10,131 bases of DNA from contig JAKBCB010000096.1 of assembly GCA_021808185.1 (NCBI GenBank), positions 1 to 10,131 on the forward strand. The letters run 5' to 3'. Origin of the DNA: Pseudomonadota bacterium. GTDB taxonomy: Bacteria > Pseudomonadota > Alphaproteobacteria > Acetobacterales > Acetobacteraceae. Shown piece after piece: positions 6,701 through 10,131 of this stretch. Position 1 is the first letter of the stretch. The number at the start of each line of letters is the position of its first letter. A program made the position numbers and the translations under genes. The notes beneath the pieces are model-generated. The model was not told the origin of the DNA. It saw nothing but the letters and a program-made list of their open reading frames with translations, and made no database searches.

Positions 6701-7573
6701 TCAGCGGCTGGCGGCGCCGGCCAGCGGTCGGGTGGGCAGCGGCACCACCACGGAAGGCGGCGTGACCCCTGCCAGGGCATAGACGCCGCGGTCCCCTGGC
6801 ATCGGCACGAAGCGGTCGGTGACACCCAGCACCGTCTCCGCGCCGCCGAGATAGAGCATGCCGTCCGGCGCCATCTGCCGCGCGATGGCTTCCAACACCC
6901 GCGCCTTGGTCGGCGCGTCGAAATAGATCAGCACATTGCGGCAGAACACGATGTCGAACGTGCCGAGCGGCCGCAGGTCGCCGAGCAGGTTGTATTCGCG
7001 GAAACTGGCCATCCCACGAATTTGGTCGGCGATGTGCCAGTTGCTGCCATCCTTGCGGAAATATTTCACCAGCATCGTCACCGGCAGGCCGCGCTGCACC
7101 TCGAACTGAGTGTAGGTTCCAGCGCGCGCGCGAGCGAGCGGCTCGCGCGCGATGTCGGTGCCCAGGATCTCCACTTCCCGCCCGCCGAGCGTGGCCCGGT
7201 TTTCCGCCAGCAGCATGGCCAGCGAATAGGCTTCCTGCCCGGTGCTGGCGGCGGCCGACCAGATGCGCAGCTTGGCGCCCGCCGGGCGCGCGGCGTGCAG
7301 CTTCGGCAGCGCCTGCGCGCGCATGTGGACGAACGGCTTGTCGTCGCGGAAGAACGAGCTTTCGTTGGTGGTCATCGCCTCGATGACCTCGCGCTCCAGC
7401 ACCGGGCCGCCGCCGCGCAGGCGGAAGGCCAGCGCGTCCAGATCGGCGATCCGGTGCTCGCGCAGGATCGGCGCCAGCCGTGTCTCCAGCAGGTAGAGCT
7501 TGTCCGGACCGATCACCAGGCCGGAGCCGTTGCGCAGCAGCGTGGCGAACGTCTCGAAGCTCTGTGGGGTCAT
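6701..7573 (-). CDS. cheR: Chemotaxis protein methyltransferase CheR
   Basis: A 290-residue CheR of typical length. The N-terminal helical domain (about 1-65) is followed by TTNESSFFRD (68-77), the conserved segment bearing the catalytic arginine. The SAM-binding domain shows WSAAASTGQEAYSLAM (105-120), GTD (138-140) and FCRNVLIYFD (210-219). The EVQRGLP stretch (158-164) corresponds to the beta-subdomain that touches receptors. It uses S-adenosylmethionine to methylate glutamates of chemoreceptors in the cytoplasm, opposing CheB during adaptation. A proline-rich tail (about 270-290) follows the domain and lacks TPR repeats. Its start overlaps the cheB stop by four bases (ATGA), so it is translationally coupled and is the last gene of the operon. 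An 11-bp inverted repeat at 7125-7151 lies within the gene. Confidence 0.95.
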   Translation of the reverse strand: MTPQSFETFATLLRNGSGLVIGPDKLYLLETRLAPILREHRIADLDALAFRLRGGGPVLEREVIEAMTTNESSFFRDDKPFVHMRAQALPKLHAARPAGAKLRIWSAAASTGQEAYSLAMLLAENRATLGGREVEILGTDIAREPLARARAGTYTQFEVQRGLPVTMLVKYFRKDGSNWHIADQIRGMASFREYNLLGDLRPLGTFDIVFCRNVLIYFDAPTKARVLEAIARQMAPDGMLYLGGAETVLGVTDRFVPMPGDRGVYALAGVTPPSVVVPLPTRPLAGAASR

Positions 7574-8661
7574 CGGCGGCCGCCTTTCAGCAAGTCCAGG
7601 GTCGCGCCGGCCAGCAACGGCAGCGGCAGGATTTTGTGGCAGAGGCCGGCCTGCGCGATGGCGCCGGGCATGCCCCAGACGACGCTGGTCGCCTCGTCCT
7701 GGGCCAGCGCGGCACCGCCGGCCGCGATCAGTTCGCGCGTGCCGGCCAGCCCGTCATGGCCCATGCCGGTCAGCATCACCATCAGCACCGCCCCGCCGCA
7801 GGCCGCCACCGCGCTGCGCAGCATCGGATCGACCGAGGGGCGGCAGAAATTCTCCGCCGGGCCGTCCGACAGCCGCGCCAGCAGGCGCGGTCCCGCCGCC
7901 TCGATCAGCAGATGCCGGTCGCCCGGCGCCAGATACAGCCGCCCCGCCTCCAGCGCCTCGCCGTCGCGCGCCTCGGCGCAGGGCGGGCCCCCGAGCTTGC
8001 CCAGATGCTCGGCCAGCATCGGCGTGAAGGCGGGCGGCATGTGCTGCGTCAGCACCACCGGCACCGGCAGGCCCGGCCCCAGCCCGTGCACGAACGTGAA
8101 CAGCGCCTGCGGCCCGCCGGTGGAACTGCCCACCGCCAGCAGCCGTGGCGCGATGCGCGAGGCCGGGCGCGGTTGCAGCGCGGCCGGCGTGGCCGGGGCG
8201 GCGCCCACGGGTGCCGCGGCGCGCCGGCGCAGCCGCGCGAGCCCGGTGATCTTGGCCACCAGATCGCGCCGGAAACTATCGTCGTTGATTGCCGCCGTGG
8301 TGGGCTTGGGGATGTAGTCGGCCGCCCCCAGCCGCAGCGCGCGCAGCGCGATGTCCGCGCCGCGTGTGGTCAGCGTGCTGGCCATCACCACGCGCAGGCC
8401 GGGATCGGCGCGCAGCAGCAACGGCAGCGCCTGCATCCCGTCCATTTCCGGCATTTCGATATCGAGCACCGCGACGTCGATCGGCTGGCGATTCAGCTCT
8501 TCCAGCGCCTGCCGTCCGTTGGCCACGCGCGCGACCACGCGCACGCCGGGCTCGGTTTCCAACATTCTTGCGATGGCGGCGCGGATCACGGCGGAATCGT
8601 CGCAGATCATCACCCGCACCGCCTCCGCCGGCGCCGGCGCGGGGCGGGGCGCGAGGCTCAC
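7570..8661 (-). CDS. cheB: Chemotaxis response regulator protein-glutamate methylesterase CheB
   Basis: A 363-residue protein with the standard two-domain layout. The N-terminal receiver domain has acidic Asp21/Asp22, phosphoacceptor Asp67 in VLDIEMPEMDG, and Lys119 in YIPKP. An Ala/Pro-rich linker (about 147-170) leads to the methylesterase domain with catalytic Ser180 (GSSTGG), His207 (TQHMP) and Asp303 (GMGHDG). When phosphorylated by CheA it demethylates and deamidates receptor glutamates. I chose the GTG at 8661, which overlaps the cheY stop as GTGA. The next ATG (8610, residue 18) has a GGAGG ten bases upstream but would cut the first receiver beta strand (VRVMICDD), so it is less likely. 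The stop overlaps the cheR start by four bases. The long open frame further upstream is only a shadow of cheY. Confidence 0.94.
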   Translation of the reverse strand: MSLAPRPAPAPAEAVRVMICDDSAVIRAAIARMLETEPGVRVVARVANGRQALEELNRQPIDVAVLDIEMPEMDGMQALPLLLRADPGLRVVMASTLTTRGADIALRALRLGAADYIPKPTTAAINDDSFRRDLVAKITGLARLRRRAAAPVGAAPATPAALQPRPASRIAPRLLAVGSSTGGPQALFTFVHGLGPGLPVPVVLTQHMPPAFTPMLAEHLGKLGGPPCAEARDGEALEAGRLYLAPGDRHLLIEAAGPRLLARLSDGPAENFCRPSVDPMLRSAVAACGGAVLMVMLTGMGHDGLAGTRELIAAGGAALAQDEATSVVWGMPGAIAQAGLCHKILPLPLLAGATLDLLKGGRR

Positions 8662-9026
8662 AGCAACCCGACCTGCGTGAACTTGCCGACCAGGATCTCC
8701 TCGTCGAACGGCTTCATGATGAATTCCTGCGCGCCGTTGACGATCGCCTGCTCGATATGGCCGATGTCGTTCTCGGTGGTGCAGAACACCACCGGCGGGT
8801 TGTCCGGCCCGAACTCCCGGCGCAGCGCGATCAGGAAGTCTAGGCCGTTCATCACCGGCATGTTCCAGTCGAGCAGCACGCAGCCGGGCAGCGCGCGGCG
8901 GCAGGAGTCCAGCGCCGCCTGCCCGTCCTCCGCCTCGGTCACGCTGAAGCCCTGGCCCTCCAGGATGCGCCGCGCGACCTTGCGCACCACGCGGCTGTCG
9001 TCCACCACCAGGCAGGTTCGTGCCAT
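8658..9026 (-). CDS. cheY: Chemotaxis response regulator CheY (single receiver domain)
   Basis: A 122-residue stand-alone receiver. Acidic pocket Asp9-Asp10 (VVDDS), phosphoacceptor Asp53 (LLDWNMPVMNG), Thr83/Thr84 (FCTTEND) and Lys105 (MKPF) are all present, so phosphorylation and the switch should work. The RVVRKVARRILE stretch after VDDS is the typical alphaproteobacterial CheY version. It would carry phosphate from CheA to the flagellar motor or another output. An upstream in-frame ATG at 9044 would add six residues (MGDVGT). The ATG at 9026 is preferred because family members start two or three residues before the TCLVVDDS strand and because GGGAG precedes it, though the spacing of about eleven bases is long. 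The stop overlaps the cheB start (GTGA). Confidence 0.92.
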   Translation of the reverse strand: MARTCLVVDDSRVVRKVARRILEGQGFSVTEAEDGQAALDSCRRALPGCVLLDWNMPVMNGLDFLIALRREFGPDNPPVVFCTTENDIGHIEQAIVNGAQEFIMKPFDEEILVGKFTQVGLL

Positions 9027-9057
9027 CGTGCCCACGTCTCCCATTGCGCACCGCCGC

Positions 9058-9549
9058 TCAGCGGTCGGGCGCGAGTGCCAGCAGGCGGCCGACGTCCAAC
9101 ACCACCATCAGCCCGCTTGCCAGCCGGTAGATGCCGTCCGCATACGCCGCCCACGCGCCCGGCAGGGTCGGCGGCGTGCGCTCGAACTGGCTCGATTTCA
9201 GCGACATCACTTCGCGCACCTGATCCACCAGCAGCGCGTAGAGTTCGCCGCCCTGCTCCGTCACCACCGACATGCGCGGGGTACCGGGCGGCGCCGGCGG
9301 CAGGCGCAGGCGGCGGCGCAGATCCACCGCCGTCACGATCCGCCCCCGCAGGTTCAGGCTGCCCGCCACCTCCACCGGGGCGAGCGGAATGCGCGTGATG
9401 GTCTGCTCGCCCAGCACGTCGCGCACCGAGAGCACCGGCACGCCGCACAACTGGCGTTCGACGATGAGCGTGACGAACATGGTCGCACTCTCGCCACGTT
9501 CCTCCGCGTCATGGCCGCTCTGCGGCCGGTCGATCAGATCGAGGGACAT
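9058..9549 (-). CDS. cheW: Chemotaxis coupling protein CheW
   Basis: A 163-residue protein covering one CheW domain. After a charged N-terminal extension (about 1-23) come FVTLIVERQLCGVPVLSVRD (25-44), GSLNLRGRIVTAVDLRRRL (63-81) with the conserved NLRG, and LLVDQVREVM (107-116). CheW links CheA to chemoreceptors in cytoplasmic arrays and has no catalytic activity. The ATG at 9549 was chosen for its strong AGGAG nine bases upstream and because it begins 13 nt after the cheA stop. The frame is open further upstream, but that part lies inside cheA and has no CheW character. At 163 residues it is of usual size. Confidence 0.93.
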   Translation of the reverse strand: MSLDLIDRPQSGHDAEERGESATMFVTLIVERQLCGVPVLSVRDVLGEQTITRIPLAPVEVAGSLNLRGRIVTAVDLRRRLRLPPAPPGTPRMSVVTEQGGELYALLVDQVREVMSLKSSQFERTPPTLPGAWAAYADGIYRLASGLMVVLDVGRLLALAPDR

Positions 9550-9562
9550 GCGCCGCTTCTCC

Positions 9563-10131
9563 TCATGCCGCCAACGCCCGGGGCGATTGCTGCGCGAGGC
9601 ACTGCCGCAAGCTGGCGAGCAAGGCATCGCGCTCGAATTTCTCGACATAGTCGGTGAACCCGGCATCGCGGCCGGCTTCGATCGCGGCCGGGTCGGTCCG
9701 CCCGCTCAGCGCGATCACCGGCAGGTCGGTCCATGCCCCCTCCGCGCGCACGCGGCGGATGAACTCCAGCCCGTTCATGTCCGGCATCTCGATGTCCGAG
9801 ACGATGGCGTCGAACACCGCCCCCGCCTCGCGCAGCCGCAGCGCCTGTGCCGCGTCGCCCGCCGCCGTCACCTCGTACCCGGCCGCCGACAGCGCCGGGA
9901 CCAGCAGGTTGCGGAAGAAATCGCTGTCCTCGACCACCAGCACGCGCGAGGCGGTGCGGGCCCGCCCGGCGCCGGTGCCGGCGCCGAACCAGTCCTGGAA
10001 CGCCTGGCGCAGCCAATAGACTGTGTCGATCACGTCGGTCGCGCGCCCGTCGATCACCGCGGTGCCGAGCAGCCCCGGCCGGTCGCCGGACAGTTCCACC
10101 CGCAACGTCTCTTCGGCCACATCGACGATCT
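9563..10131 (-). CDS. cheA: Chemotaxis histidine kinase CheA with C-terminal receiver domain, 3' part (partial)
   Basis: The gene runs off the right edge; 188 C-terminal residues are visible, numbered here from the first complete codon. Residues 1-48 are the end of the CheW-like P5 domain, with GLLGTAVIDGRATDVID (19-35) and DWFG (46-49), as in CheA proteins. A Gly/Ala/Arg linker (50-60) leads to a full receiver domain: Glu67-Asp68 (VVEDS), phosphoacceptor Asp112 (VSDIEMPDMNG), Ser142 (ALSG) and Lys164 (VEKF). This is a hybrid CheA-REC kinase, as known for the Che1 operon of Azospirillum. The fused receiver may act as a phosphate sink or modulate the kinase. The histidine phosphotransfer, dimerisation and ATPase domains lie outside the window. 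It appears to be the upstream member of the visible che genes. Confidence 0.92.
   Translation of the reverse strand, partial: IVDVAEETLRVELSGDRPGLLGTAVIDGRATDVIDTVYWLRQAFQDWFGAGTGAGRARTASRVLVVEDSDFFRNLLVPALSAAGYEVTAAGDAAQALRLREAGAVFDAIVSDIEMPDMNGLEFIRRVRAEGAWTDLPVIALSGRTDPAAIEAGRDAGFTDYVEKFERDALLASLRQCLAQQSPRALAA

Noticed and set aside
7480..9657. Very long open frame on the plus strand opposite the che genes (725 codons)
   Set aside because: It is antisense to cheR, cheB, cheY, cheW and the end of cheA, all of which have clear family motifs. Its translation is low-complexity Arg/Pro/Ala/Gln-rich with no recognisable domain, as expected for a GC-rich shadow frame.
1..10131. CRISPR arrays, tRNA or rRNA genes, insertion sequences, prophage or known defence genes
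   Set aside because: No regularly spaced direct repeats, no cloverleaf-like or rRNA sequence and no transposase, integrase or defence domain were seen on either strand.

Overview
The window is GC-rich, gene-dense DNA with tightly packed and often overlapping genes. It looks like chromosomal DNA of an alphaproteobacterium. The gene content, and the cheA-cheW-cheY-cheB-cheR order with a CheA that ends in a receiver domain, point to the Rhodospirillales (Acetobacteraceae or Azospirillum-like). That placement is inferred from gene order and protein style, not from a marker gene.

Region 1 (1-5600, plus strand) is a catabolic cluster of six genes: the 3' end of an NDP-forming acyl-CoA synthetase, a CaiD-like crotonase, an MFS permease, a zinc-dependent alcohol dehydrogenase, an enolase-superfamily (mandelate racemase / galactonate dehydratase-like) protein, and a beta-hydroxyacid dehydrogenase. 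Spacing is from a 4-nt overlap up to 26 nt, except for one 78-nt gap (3384-3461) that holds two consecutive perfect hairpins. Together the genes suggest uptake of a small organic acid or polyol, its oxidation or dehydration, activation to a CoA thioester and hydration. The substrate cannot be read from the sequence.

Region 2 (5607-6601, minus strand) is a convergent two-gene unit. It encodes an exported single-HKD phospholipase D/nuclease-like protein and, coupled through a TGATG stop/start overlap, a DUF1810 protein. A relatively AT-rich spacer (6602-6700) probably carries its promoter.

Region 3 (6701-10131, minus strand) is most of a chemotaxis operon in the order cheA (3' part, with a fused receiver domain), cheW, cheY, cheB, cheR. 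Downstream starts overlap upstream stops (GTGA for cheY/cheB, ATGA for cheB/cheR). CheA/CheW form the kinase core, CheY and the CheA receiver take phosphate, and CheR and CheB set receptor methylation. No receptor, cheD or cheZ is visible, and the operon promoter lies beyond the right edge.

No rRNA, tRNA, CRISPR array, insertion sequence or phage gene was seen, and no gene-free stretch exceeds 100 nt. Most of the window is ordinary. The parts most worth a second look are the uncharacterised catabolic gene set, the atypical metal site of its enolase-superfamily member, the tandem hairpin element, and the coupled PLD/DUF1810 pair.
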